25,000 nt of DNA from Owenia fusiformis. Its lineage: Eukaryota; Annelida; Polychaeta; Sabellida; Oweniidae. The stretch covers positions 1 through 25,000 of the forward strand of contig CAIIXF020000271.1 in assembly GCA_903813345.2 (NCBI GenBank). The letters are read 5' to 3'. Positions 1 to 8,330 of this stretch are shown here, in pieces (position 1 is the first letter of the stretch; every line of letters begins with the position of its first letter). Both the position numbers and the translations under genes were made by a program. Below the pieces are notes generated by a model that did no database searches, was not told the DNA's origin, and saw only the letters and a list, made by a program, of their open reading frames with translations.

Positions 1-59
1 CTCCATATGAACATCGATATTTTGACCCCGCCCCTTAGGTTTAAAGTTAGCAGTTTTTT

Positions 60-932
60 CTATTCATGCGTCGACTGCGCGTACATTGCGCCGGGGACTA
101 AGTTTATTTGGTCGTCAGACTCATCATCATTCAAGGTACCGACGCGTGCAAAGATGGTCACATCCTCATCTAGCTGTATGTTATGACCGCCCCCGTCCAC
201 TCTGCACTTTATGACGACCACCCTGATCAGACAGCCTGAAAGAAAATTGACACATTGTTATGCATTAAATTAACCAATCAGCGTTGACAATTTATCTATC
301 ATCAGTTTGTAGAAAGGGATACTGGAGACAGGTGTGTTTACTTTATGAATACAATTGACAGGTGTCTGCATTATAACTCCGCCTATATGCCATGGTATAA
401 CTCCGCCTATATGTCCCGGGTGAACCAATCAGCGTTCTCCCCATCTCTAGGTACCCTCTTGCTTGTTATAACCATCGTGTATGTTGTATCTATGTTTGAT
501 TTAACAATTATGTACAATAAATTTTAGTTAATATCAATACTCGTCTTGAAAATATAGAAAATGAATCTTACCTAGAGATACCATGCAAGTAATCCCCACT
601 GAAACACTCCGGGCTATAGTTCCTGAGAGGGAAAGGCTAAATGCTGTGGTAACATTGACGTTGACTGACAAGTCCTCCATATTATCATTCTCAGTAGTGC
701 TCATTGGGTTCATATCCAATCCTGTGTTAGCTGTGTAGCGTGTTGATTGCGTCTGTAGCGTGTTCAGGATATTCCAACAGTTGCCGCCCACTAGTTGAAG
801 GCTGAATTCTTCAAGTGTATGACACATGTGTTGATATTTCTCTCCACAATCCACTTTGAAACCAACTTCGCCGACTGGTTGGCAAGAACAAAGTACGCAA
901 ATTGTAGTCAGTAAAGTCGCAGGTATTGGCAT
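60..932 (-). CDS. Two-exon gene for a small secreted protein of unknown family
   Basis: Exon 1 runs from the ATG at 932 to 572 and is followed by a strong donor (GTAAGA). Exon 2 runs from 235, after the acceptor TTTTCTTTCAG, to a TAG at 60-62. The lengths are 361 and 176 nt, together exactly 179 codons, so the phases agree across the junction and a 178-residue protein results. The start has A at -3. The N-terminus (MPIPATLLTTICVLCSC) looks like a signal peptide. The mature part has scattered cysteines, a Thr/Ser-rich stretch with possible N-glycosylation sites (NVT), and an acidic C-terminal tail (LNDDESDD). I do not recognise the family. Exon 2 has no ATG near its start, so a search for ATG-initiated reading frames would miss it. 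The protein is probably extracellular, which is an inference from the leader alone. Confidence 0.62.
272..436. repeat. Short direct repeats inside the intron of the secreted-protein gene
   Basis: A 14-base word AACCAATCAGCGTT occurs at 272-285 and 423-436. Between them an 18-base word TATAACTCCGCCTATATG occurs twice, near 371-389 and 396-413. GACAGGTGT also occurs twice, near 327 and 357. The cluster lies in the 336-bp intron and may be an old small repeat or transposon end. The CCAAT words could be fortuitous. Confidence 0.5.
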
Positions 933-1617
933 GTTTACGCTTAGGAGTCACTAGAGCAAATGGTGAAATGAAGTATAGAGTCCCCAAACAAACCTGAATT
1001 CTCGAGTTGCCATTTTCATGTATATCAATTAGGTGGCGACACTCTGCACATCAACTATCACCTTATATGGATTGTGACATCTATTATTGGCATTAATATG
1101 TCATACAACACTTCAAGACGTAACATCTTTATTTACTAAACGTACTTGTGCCATATTCCTAAACATTAGCAGAACAGAATCTTAGCAACAACCACAGTGA
1201 TTCAATAAGACTTTCAGAGCACTCGACGAAGAGGTGTCAGTATACAGCACAATTTCTCCCCATACTGCAAGCAACGAGACATTATGTTTGTGACATCAAT
1301 TGTTCATATTATGTTTATTCATCTGTCAGGTATTTTGTTGGTGTATCGAAAACACAATTCCATCTGAAGTATCTGGTTGACCTGTAACACTTCTCCCCCT
1401 TCTCATCCCCAAACGTGGAAACTCGGGTCGTATGAAAAATAAAGCACACAAGGCAACACATGAGTGATGATTCTCTAATCAGCAACAGCCTGACAACCCT
1501 GACCACCTATTTCTTAAATTGACAGTTGTAAGGCAGGAATTATAAATTTAGTTTCAATATTGATGGTAATATATGACTAGAGATTTTTGAAATCTATACT
1601 ATGCATCTGAAGTCATT
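933..1617. other. Stretch without a supported gene
   Basis: I see no convincing coding exon or repeat here. A minus-strand reading frame at 1315-1506 ends near an AATAAA and could be a terminal exon, but it has no recognisable domain. The 5' end of the secreted-protein gene (933 upward) shows no clear TATA box. Confidence 0.4.
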
Positions 1618-1760
1618 ACATGGAATACCCTGTTTATTTTTGGCAAACTCTCATTTCTTATTATCTTTTATAAAATCCTAGCGCATACCTTACATTTGTC
1701 TGTATGCATACTATACAAAAACCATTTGGAAATTGACCTTTGTTTAAAAGCTGCATCAGT
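1618..1760. repeat. Dispersed repeat shared with 11733-12045
   Basis: The words TACATGGAATACCCTGTTTA and TATGCATACTATACAAAAAC occur here and again at 11733-11790 and 11981-12000. The second copy is split by about 160 bp of extra sequence. On the minus strand both copies encode the same peptide (QFPNGFCIVC), so the repeat is a piece of the decayed protein-coding element described at 1668-1945. Confidence 0.75.
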
Positions 1761-1945
1761 AAACTCCATCTCCTAAAGTTTTTCTTTATCTGGTCAACTC
1801 TATCAGAAATAAGCACAGGAGAGGGTAATATCTCTTCGTTATTATGGGGATAAAAATAGCGTAATTGACCAGTTTCAATATTTCTTAGTACAAAGCTAAA
1901 AGAGAATATTTAATAACATTGTTCTGTTCATTATAAGTCTCAATG
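1668..1945 (-). pseudogene. Decayed copy 1 of a tandem-duplicated transposon-type protein
   Basis: Read on the minus strand, this segment holds FVLRN.ETGQLRYFYPHNNE and then QFPNGFCIVC and TNVRY. The first motif is nearly identical to one at 2005-2345, showing a duplicated coding segment. The reading frame is broken upstream of FVLRN by a stop and a shift. From memory, similar motifs occur in uncharacterised proteins of large DNA transposons in cnidarians and molluscs, possibly the N-terminal region of Polinton/Maverick-type polymerase proteins. I could not verify that assignment. No start codon or promoter is evident, so this is a remnant. Confidence 0.5.
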
Positions 1946-2004
1946 TTTATCAATGACTTCATCATCAACTGGGTGTTGTATTATCCTTAGTATTTTATAG
2001 TATA

Positions 2005-2345
2005 TCAACACTTCAGTGCATTCTGTGAATCAAATGATTCAATACAGTGTACACACTTATAATGGGAAAGTTTAGATGTTGTCAACAGGTACAATACTTT
2101 TGCAATAAAAATAAAAGCAAGTTTTAAGCTGAAGTCCATATCATTGATTTTTCTATTAAATTCCTCTAAAGTGTCTGTACCAGAATTTAACACGAGAGAA
2201 GATAATAGCCCCTCATTATTATGGGGATAGAAATAGTGTAATTGAGAAGTCTCCATGTTTCTCAGAACAAACCCTAAAGAGAGAAATTTTGAAGACATTG
2301 TTTTGTTCATTATAAATTGTCTCCAAGTTGTCATTCACTTCATCA
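2005..2345 (-). pseudogene. Decayed copy 2 of the same transposon-type protein
   Basis: The minus-strand reading frame from 2334 contains GFVLRNMETSQLHYFYPHNN, the counterpart of copy 1. The segment just upstream (YDEVNDNLETIYNEQNN) is readable only in another frame, so a frameshift lies near 2290. Its downstream end again matches the neighbouring segment: a motif like YFYCK in 2350-2793 recurs here as YFYCKS in a shifted frame. This indicates tandem duplication within one protein gene, followed by decay. The molecular function is unknown; a large DNA transposon origin is an inference. Confidence 0.5.
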
Positions 2346-2349
2346 TATG

Positions 2350-2793
2350 TTATAAATGTTGCAAGGACATTAATGTAATATGTAATGGGGCAGTTGAGAT
2401 GCCATCATCTGCTTCAATTCTTTTGCAGTAAAAATATGAAAAAGCAGATTTGTTTTGCAAGTGTGTGTACATATTGTTGCCTTTCATATGAAAGGACTTT
2501 TTTCTTAGCAGATATAGCCTCACTGGTGTAGAGGCTGATAATGTCCAGTCGCCGAATTTCTTATCGCCTGAGTCTGGGACAGCTACAACTCTATACAAGA
2601 TCATCGTCGAATCGTCTTGCTCTTGACTTTTTCGTTTGATAGTGAGAAAGTCGTCTACTTGCCCTGCTAACACCATCAGCTGCTCGTAGATGCTAAAAGG
2701 CACCTGTATGGATTTAAATGCATCTTTGACGCGGTCATCTCCGATCTTACCTAGTTGAACATAAATATCGCAGTCTCTGGGAATCAAGCTCAA
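2350..2793 (-). pseudogene. 147-residue reading frame upstream of copy 2, same element
   Basis: The reading frame begins MSLIPRDCDIYVQLGKIGDD and ends ...LMSLQHL followed by TAA. It shares its frame with the copy 2 reading frame at 2005-2334, with only four codons and two stops between them, so both were probably one longer protein. It has mixed hydrophobic and charged composition, no signal peptide and no recognised domain. The YFYCKRIEADD segment has a degenerate second copy near 2080-2120, which ties it to the tandem duplication. It may still be a real small gene, but the context suggests a fragment. Confidence 0.4.
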
Positions 2794-2898
2794 TGCGCAC
2801 GTCTTAGAGGCAATATGTTGGTTTGAGAAATTTCAAGCCTCCTTCTGTTGGATCAGCATTGCTAACAAATTCTTCATTTTTCTCCACAAGACATTATC

Positions 2899-3330
2899 AT
2901 GGAGCAAAGCAATGGCTCAAAGCGATGTTCAAATGAAATCCGAAGATCTCGTCATGATTGAAACTAAAAAGGTATCTTACCGACCAACCTTGATGGAAAT
3001 GAATATGAACGCATCTCATCGGCTGCAGACGTTGTATCATATCACTCCAGTTGCCAAGGATGCGAATCAGAACATCCACCTGAAAATCAAGAAGGCCACA
3101 CCTGTGCATCGGACTATATGCTATGTTACATAGAAGCTGTTTCCAGCGTTGCAAGGCGAGAAGTGGAAATGTGTTGCATTGCTTTGATGAAATTTTTGAA
3201 CATTGACATTAAACCTCAGATCTCTCAAGAAATGATAGCTGATGTTTCAGACATCGTTCGCATGGATGACATTTCAAACGTTGATAATGATTCAACCATT
3301 TTCCAGGACATTTTAAAAGTCATGTGGTAG
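2899..3330 (+). pseudogene. Plus-strand reading frame with a Cys/His zinc-binding-like motif
   Basis: The frame is open from 2968 to the TAG at 3328-3330 (120 codons) but has no ATG until 3118. Upstream in the same frame an ATG at 2899 starts MEQSNGSKRC and runs into TGA and TAA at 2959-2967. A second frame from 2912 covers the same place, so a frameshift or an unseen intron is likely. Residues encoded at 3052-3105 form C-x2-C-x4-HP-x7-H-x-C, which could bind zinc. The C-terminal half is acidic (ADVSDIVRMDD). It is divergent from the 2793 reading frame with about 100 bp between them, as expected for two genes of one mobile element. The family is not identified. Confidence 0.4.
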
Positions 3331-3684
3331 GGTTAGCTTGAGACCAAGACAACTATGAACTGTGAGTAATATTTCAATTTCTAAAACAACTAATAATAGA
3401 CATTGAGATATAGCATGCAAAGTATCGCATAAAGTTCAGTGAATTGTAAAATAGGGTGTATTTATTATCTCTGACATAGAGGTTCAATATCAATGCGAGA
3501 TTATGTAAGAATCGTTTGAGAAGTTTTATCATTTACGACAGAACATTTTCCATATACAGATATTATTGTAGTTAACACAAGGTTATCATATAATCCTTAT
3601 ATCACTTGTACATTCAAATTGATAGGATAGCGATAAAAAAAATGGTTATAATTGAAATATGTCAGTACTGTTCAACTTTACTAA
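3331..3684. other. AT-rich stretch without a supported gene
   Basis: There is no open exon with good borders on either strand. It lies between the plus-strand Cys/His reading frame and the terminal exon of the minus-strand zinc-finger gene, so it probably holds that gene's 3' untranslated region. Confidence 0.4.
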
Positions 3685-4549
3685 CTACTCTGCCTTTGAA
3701 GTTCCATAAAACCCGGCAACTTCCAAAATAGCCTCTGCAGCGCTCTGAAAGGTTTCTTGGGATAGTGATGATGATTGCAGATGCCACACATCTAGAGAAT
3801 GTACAATGCGAACAGTAGATTATGAAAAATGAACATGTTGTTGTTGTTGTTGTTACGAATTTACACATCTATAATGTTTAATACATTGAAATAGCTTTTT
3901 AAAACGCTCACCTTCCCAAATATATTTCTGTTCACTGCGTTTGGTACACACACAAAACTTTTCGAATTCACCACACTTTTCACATAACACCTCTTATAAA
4001 TAAATAAAATCAATGGGGAACATTTGAGCTTGAAAAAACAGAAGGAACACTTCCAGTTATTAAAAAATTAAGTTACAAGCTAACACCTGATAATAAACTG
4101 TAATAGCATTTTAAGACGCTCACCATCAGCTTTCTCTTTGGAATCTTTATTTGTTCGACGACAAATGCATGTATTCTTTAACTCCACACATTTTTCACAT
4201 AAAATTCTAGAGAAAAAAGTAAATAAAATCAAAACCATTTAAGACAGTTACAAAAACAGATAGCCTACATAAGGCCAGGGTAAGTATACAAAGTGAAAGC
4301 CGCGTCCCCTCATCATTTTGAAATTTTGTCCTGATGCTAAACACTTTATTAATTTACTCTGACCTAACTTCACTTTTGTTTACAACAAAAGCACTCACCA
4401 GAATGTATATTCAAATGCCTCGAAAGATTATATTTACATTTTAATTTTTTGTTGCATATATAACATTGCACACTTATATTTCTATGAACTTTTGACTTGT
4501 GGTTTTGGAGGCTTTTTTCTTTTTAAAACGTTTTTGACAATCCTCAGAG
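3685..4549 (-). CDS. 3' exons of a C2H2 zinc-finger-type gene
   Basis: Three minus-strand exons can be joined. Exon 4549-4399 follows a TTTGCAG acceptor and ends G|GTGAGT. It encodes a full C2H2 finger, CYICNKKLKCKYNLSRHLNIH, preceded by remains of another (CQKRF, then SLQNHKSKVH). Exon 3992-3912 (81 nt, phase 1 in and out) encodes LCEKCGEFEKFCVC, a C-x2-C...C-x-C cluster. The terminal exon 3791-3685 encodes DVWHLQSSSLSQETFQSAAE and ends TAG; the phases agree. The first exon holds two fingers in different frames, separated by a run of six A near 4520, so one base there breaks the gene or is an error. It is probably a nuclear DNA- or RNA-binding protein. Upstream exons may be those at 7183-8221. 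Confidence 0.5.
3837..3854. repeat. GTT/AAC trinucleotide microsatellite
   Basis: Six consecutive GTT units lie in the intron between the last two exons of the zinc-finger gene. Confidence 0.9.
4124..4206 (-). pseudogene. Duplicated LCEKC exon with mismatched phase
   Basis: This segment has an acceptor (TTTTTTCTCTAG) and a donor (G|GTGAGC) and encodes LCEKCVELKNTCIC. That is clearly related to LCEKCGEFEKFCVC in the exon at 3912-3992. The flanks are alike too. Its length is 83 nt instead of 81, and with this acceptor the C-x2-C frame needs an incoming phase 2. The preceding finger exon ends in phase 1. It is therefore either skipped, used with an unseen exon, or dead. Confidence 0.55.
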
Positions 4550-5453
4550 CTGCAAATATAATCCATGATAGGTTGCTCCATTTAAACAATTTATAATACT
4601 CCCAATTCATGATTCATGATATTTATCAATTAAATGTTGGAATTTTTGTTTACTGCTGGTATAATCATATATCAGTCCACCAAGAGATTTTTGAAAAACG
4701 ATTTTACATTAAATCATGACATTCATCCACACCAAACAAGACCTTCACATGATATTCATGCCCTTAAATTCAAAACAAATGTTGGCCTCTAAAAATAAAA
4801 TTTCAAGGTTAGCAAATCTGGAACTCAACATATTCGAAAAGCATTAAAACCTTTAGTCCACTAAATACTCTGGCTAGGTCTAAACTGTGCAAATGTAACA
4901 TTAAGTAATTTTGGTTGTATAAATGAGGCTAACTCTAGTATTAAGTTTGCATTTTTTTGAAACCTTCATTCTTCTTCGATCTCTTGGTGAATAAAAAGAA
5001 TGAAATTGTTTGTTATTTAGTCTTTATTTCCTCCATAAATATAAACAAATGATATACTGTACAGGGTTTATAACAATAACGTATGCACATGTATAAAACA
5101 AAAGGCATGACATTTTATATAACAACTGCGTGGGTAAATGGTAAAAACCCACTAATAAAGAACTATAATATAGTTAAAAGAAATATGTTGCTAATTTAAA
5201 AACGCATCTATAAAATATTAATTTTGTTTTTGTTTTCACTGAAAATACATATATCAACACAGCGACATTCAAGCAGAATAATACAGTCGTTTGATGTATA
5301 CTACGGTTTATTTTTTATTGAGATATATTGTCTATATATCATCCATTTCTAATGCAAACAGATTTACCCTAAGTCTTCTAGTTATTGAGATATTAATAAG
5401 AATACGGGCAAAAGCAATAGACTCTAGATTTTCAATCTGGAGTCTAATAAAAC
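4550..5453. other. AT-rich stretch without a supported gene
   Basis: I see no exon with coherent borders. It may be intron of a longer minus-strand gene that joins the exons at 7183-8221 with those at 3685-4549. An inverted repeat lies at 5420-5446 (AGACTCTAGATT, then AATCTGGAGTCT). Confidence 0.4.
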
Positions 5454-5861
5454 TTAGTGAATATTCTTCAGGACCTGTCCTGTTATTTCATCCATTATTT
5501 TGGCGTTTTCATCCTTTTGTAATATAATTGTTTTCCAGTCAATAACTTTGGAATTATTACACATGTTTATTTCCTGGTCAAGTTCCTCTGGGTCAGCATC
5601 TAATCCAATTCTATGCATCTATTCATAGCATACTTCTTTAACTAGTCCAAACTGTACACCTTCCCATGCTTCTTTTAGATACTCAGCTACAAGTTCGGTC
5701 TTTTCATAGATGATATCTTTTCTTCCGAAAAAAAGGTAATGGGAAGTTTCAGCGCTCGTTCTCCAATCTTCCAAAACACAAGTTTTCCTTCCCTTTGCAG
5801 TCTTAGAAAATTTTAACACCGTCGCCACAGTCAAGAATATCGTAGTCACTGTCGAATCCAT
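5454..5861 (-). pseudogene. Unknown protein-coding stretch with one in-frame stop
   Basis: From the ATG at 5861 the frame reads MDSTVTTIFLTVATVLKFSK and runs 80 codons to a TAG at 5619-5621. It then stays open in the same frame for another 54 codons (beginning MHRIGLDADPEELDQEINM) to TAA at 5454. The composition is protein-like on both sides of the stop (charged, few repeats), which suggests one protein broken by a single nonsense change, or an exon followed by unspliced sequence. The frame continues upstream into the foldback element; that part is probably accidental. No family was recognised. Confidence 0.35.
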
Positions 5862-5926
5862 ATCTGCCTCAGCTAAATCGAATGTTGCGAATATTGTTGT
5901 CGTTGTATTAAAGCGATACACATCAT

Positions 5927-6628
5927 GGAAACATCTCAAACACCCAAGACATCTCGGACCCAAGACAACTCGGACCACTTTTTAAAATTATGATTTTTAT
6001 CATTATGTGTGGTTTTATTTTCATTTATGAAAATTAATACATATATTATATATTGTGACTTCATATTTTGTATTAATTTGATGAAAATGTTTTAATTTGA
6101 CTTATTTGATGAAAGTTATGAAGGAAGACCAGTAAAAGAATATTGAAGCTGAAGACCCAAGACAACTCGGGCCATCTTTTGAAATTAAAGTTGATTTAAT
6201 TTAAAACAATTTCATCGAATTAACAAAATATATAAATTCACAATATATAATATATGTAAAAAAAACATTAAACAAAAAATTAGAACCCCATACAATGATA
6301 AAAACCATCATTTCAAAAAGTGGTCCAAGTTGTCTTGGGTCTTTAGCTTCAATAATTTCTTTCATCTTAACTCTCATCAAAACATTAATTTAAAACAATT
6401 TCATCAAATTAACATAATATATTAATTCACAATATATAATATATGTCAAAATAAACATAAAAAATAATTAAAACCAAATATAATGATAAAAATCATCATT
6501 TCAAAAAGTGGTCCGAGTTGTCTTGGGTCCGAGTTGTCTTGGGTCCGAGTTATCTTGGGTCCGAGATGTTTTGGGTCCGAGTTGTCCAGGGTCTGAGTTG
6601 TCCTGGGTCCGAGTTGTCCGGAAACCCC
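5927..6628. mobile_element. Foldback-type (inverted repeat) element
   Basis: The left arm starts near 5941 with CCCAAGACATCTCGG and CCCAAGACAACTCGGACC, then TGATTTTTATCATTAT and ATATATTATATATTGTGA. The same landmarks come back as reverse complement twice on the right, at about 6335-6190 and 6525-6345. So the left arm (about 190 bp) faces two tandem inverted copies. Both ends carry the 16-bp word of the repeat at 6511-6622. The 7-mer ACATCAT lies on both sides (5920-5926 and 6635-6641) and could be a target-site duplication. No coding capacity is visible. The arrangement of arms made of short tandem repeats is typical of foldback elements. Confidence 0.65.
6511..6622. repeat. 16-bp tandem repeat, seven units
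   Basis: The unit GTCCGAGTTGTCTTGG starts at 6511, 6527, 6543, 6559, 6575, 6591 and 6607. Units diverge progressively towards the right (for example GTCCAG and GTCCGG endings). About two units in the opposite orientation stand at 5941-5976, the other end of the foldback element. Confidence 0.9.
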
Positions 6629-7182
6629 TAAAAAACATCATTTGGTCAAATATACTTTAAAACATCCAAAACATGTACTAACTTCTGCTAATTAATTCAT
6701 ATCTTGGAACCCTAGCCTCCATCTCAACCTCTGTTATTCAAAATCTAGCCCATAATTTTTGTCATTAATTTCTTCCCAATTCATTTTTAAACAAATAAAC
6801 TGAAACTTAAACTGTTGCTTGAACAAAGGTTGTGATGAAAACTTATGTTTATCAAATAATCAAGTCAAATTTTAATTACACACTGTTTCACTAAATACAT
6901 TTCAACCAGTAAAATCATCAATCAATTATGTTGCCCTAAAAACAATTCTTACATGACGCAACAATTCAATAGTCAAAGTTACAACATTTACCTCCTTAAA
7001 ATAAAATACAAGTTTTACAACCAAAGTACATGCTAATTTTCTTCACCTAATATTAAAACATAATGAATTTACAAATCAACAGAGAAATATTTCTTCATCA
7101 AAAGACCAAACTTCTTATCTTGTCTAAAACCAGATTTAAATCAAACTGATTAACCAATTAATTCTCACAATAGCCAACTTTA
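6629..7182. other. AT-rich stretch without a supported gene
   Basis: No coherent exon, repeat or RNA gene was seen. It lies just 3' of the zinc-finger exon at 7183-7618 and may be its untranslated region or intron. Confidence 0.4.
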
Positions 7183-7618
7183 TCAAATAAAGTGAATTAG
7201 TGATTGAATGAAATTGAAATTGAGAGCGATATGATGTTTTAAAATTTTTTGAACCATGGGGTCATCATTGTTTATTAAATTGAATTCACTATTCTGGGCT
7301 TGTATCACAAGCGAGTCCTCTACAGTCTGCTTTGGGCTTGTCAGAGCAGTAGTAGTTGCGTCTTCGACCTGAATTTGTTCTTCTTGGATTGGAACTTGCT
7401 TTTCTTGGATCTGAATTTGTTCCACTTGGATTGGAATTTGTTCTTCTTGGCGTTGCTTGCACTTATGCTGTCTTAATTGTTTGTGATTATCAAGGGTTCT
7501 CTTACATTTCCTGCACACTGCTTTTCGGTTATTGTCAAATTGGGAGCGTGTATGTCTGGAGTAACTGCTCCGCCTGCCATACGATTTGCCACATATTTGA
7601 CATTTCTTGGGTGCATAA
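7183..7618 (-). CDS. Exon with two zinc-finger-like motifs and a Gln/Ile repeat
   Basis: An acceptor (AAAATTCCAG) precedes 7618, and the frame is open to TAG at 7183-7185. The first motif is CQICGKSYGRRSSYSRH, with the Cys pair, Tyr spacing and first His of a C2H2 finger, but the second His is not at its usual place. The second is CRKCKRTLDNHKQLRQHKC, a C-x2-C...H-x-C variant. Next comes a low-complexity stretch of repeated EEQIPIQ/EQIQIQ units (about 7 residues each), then an acidic tail. The first available ATG lies inside the second finger, but the finger spacing shows that the frame starts earlier, in an upstream exon. It is probably a nucleic-acid-binding protein. It may belong to the same gene as the fingers at 4399-4549; that is inference from strand and similarity. 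Confidence 0.5.
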
Positions 7619-7693
7619 CTGGAATTTTAATGTTATATCAAAAAATTATGATTTTTCACTGATGATCTTTGGCACACTGGATGAAATACATAT

Positions 7694-8221
7694 TTAATTG
7701 TTAAAGAGTTGATGATCAAAAGTATTTGACTTCCAACAAACATATTTGGCACTTCTTGGCGAAATAACAAAGTTAATTGTTGAATAATTCAGATTCAAAG
7801 GAATCTGAATTATCGCTGTTTCAATAGCAAGTGTTCCACAGCAACACGAACAATGTTCTCCTCCCAAAAACTTGCCCAAATCCCTTTCCAGAGCCTTGAT
7901 ATGTGCCTCCAACCGTCGCCTCTGGTTTCTCAAGCTCTCTACTTTGTCTTCAAGGGCGTGCCTTCTGTTCCTTTCCATTTGGAGTTCACCTTGTACCCTT
8001 TGAAGCTCTTGCACATTTTCTTGGTTCTTCTTCGCTTTGTCCTTCCTGAGAATGCTCCTCCTCCTTTTACGGATATCCTTGCACTCCTCTTCACTATAGG
8101 GCTCCAAGAGCAGTCGCATGTCTCTCCTTGATGTGACCAGTATGGATTCATCACTGGGAAGGGGAAGGACGTCAAATAGTTCTTCTAATGTTGGTGGCAG
8201 CGGTGGGATGGCATTAATTAC
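7694..8221 (-). CDS. bZIP-like basic plus leucine-zipper exon
   Basis: The frame is open from 8221, just after an acceptor (CTAATTGATTAG), to TAA at 7694. The first third is acidic and hydrophobic (PPLPPTLEELFDVLPLPSDE), resembling an activation region. Then comes a basic stretch KDIRKRRRSILRKDKAKK, followed by a coiled coil with four leucines spaced by seven (HALEDKVESLRNQRRRLEAH and on), with Val/Ile between. This order is that of bZIP transcription factors, but the basic region lacks the usual Asn-x-x-Ala-x-x-x-Arg pattern, so DNA binding is unproven. The tail HCSCCCG is cysteine-rich. The first ATG in frame (8119) is internal, so the real start is in an upstream exon. The last third may be read-through of an intron or untranslated region. 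Confidence 0.48.
   Translation of the reverse strand, partial: VINAIPPLPPTLEELFDVLPLPSDESILVTSRRDMRLLLEPYSEEECKDIRKRRRSILRKDKAKKNQENVQELQRVQGELQMERNRRHALEDKVESLRNQRRRLEAHIKALERDLGKFLGGEHCSCCCGTLAIETAIIQIPLNLNYSTINFVISPRSAKYVCWKSNTFDHQLFNN
7784..7813. repeat. Perfect 13-bp hairpin palindrome
   Basis: ATAATTCAGATTC, a 4-base loop AAAG, then GAATCTGAATTAT. It lies in the 3' part of the leucine-zipper reading frame. Confidence 0.9.
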
Positions 8222-8330
8222 CTAATCAATTAGTGGGGTAGGATATGTCAAACCAAAACCACGTGTTTGCATCGCTCATGCTGCCGTTTCCATTTGTAGA
8301 CATTCAATCAATGCTGCAGAATTGTGAAGA

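Noticed and set aside
2897-3154. Minus-strand 85-codon frame
   Set aside because: It lies opposite the plus-strand Cys/His motif frame, which has the better composition and motif.
5291-5527. Plus-strand 78-codon reading frame
   Set aside because: It overlaps, antisense, the more protein-like minus-strand frame at 5454-5861, and it has a hydrophobic, AT-driven composition.
7853-8131. Plus-strand 92-codon frame opposite the leucine zipper
   Set aside because: It is the mirror of a low-complexity coiled-coil coding strand; the minus strand shows heptads and a splice acceptor.
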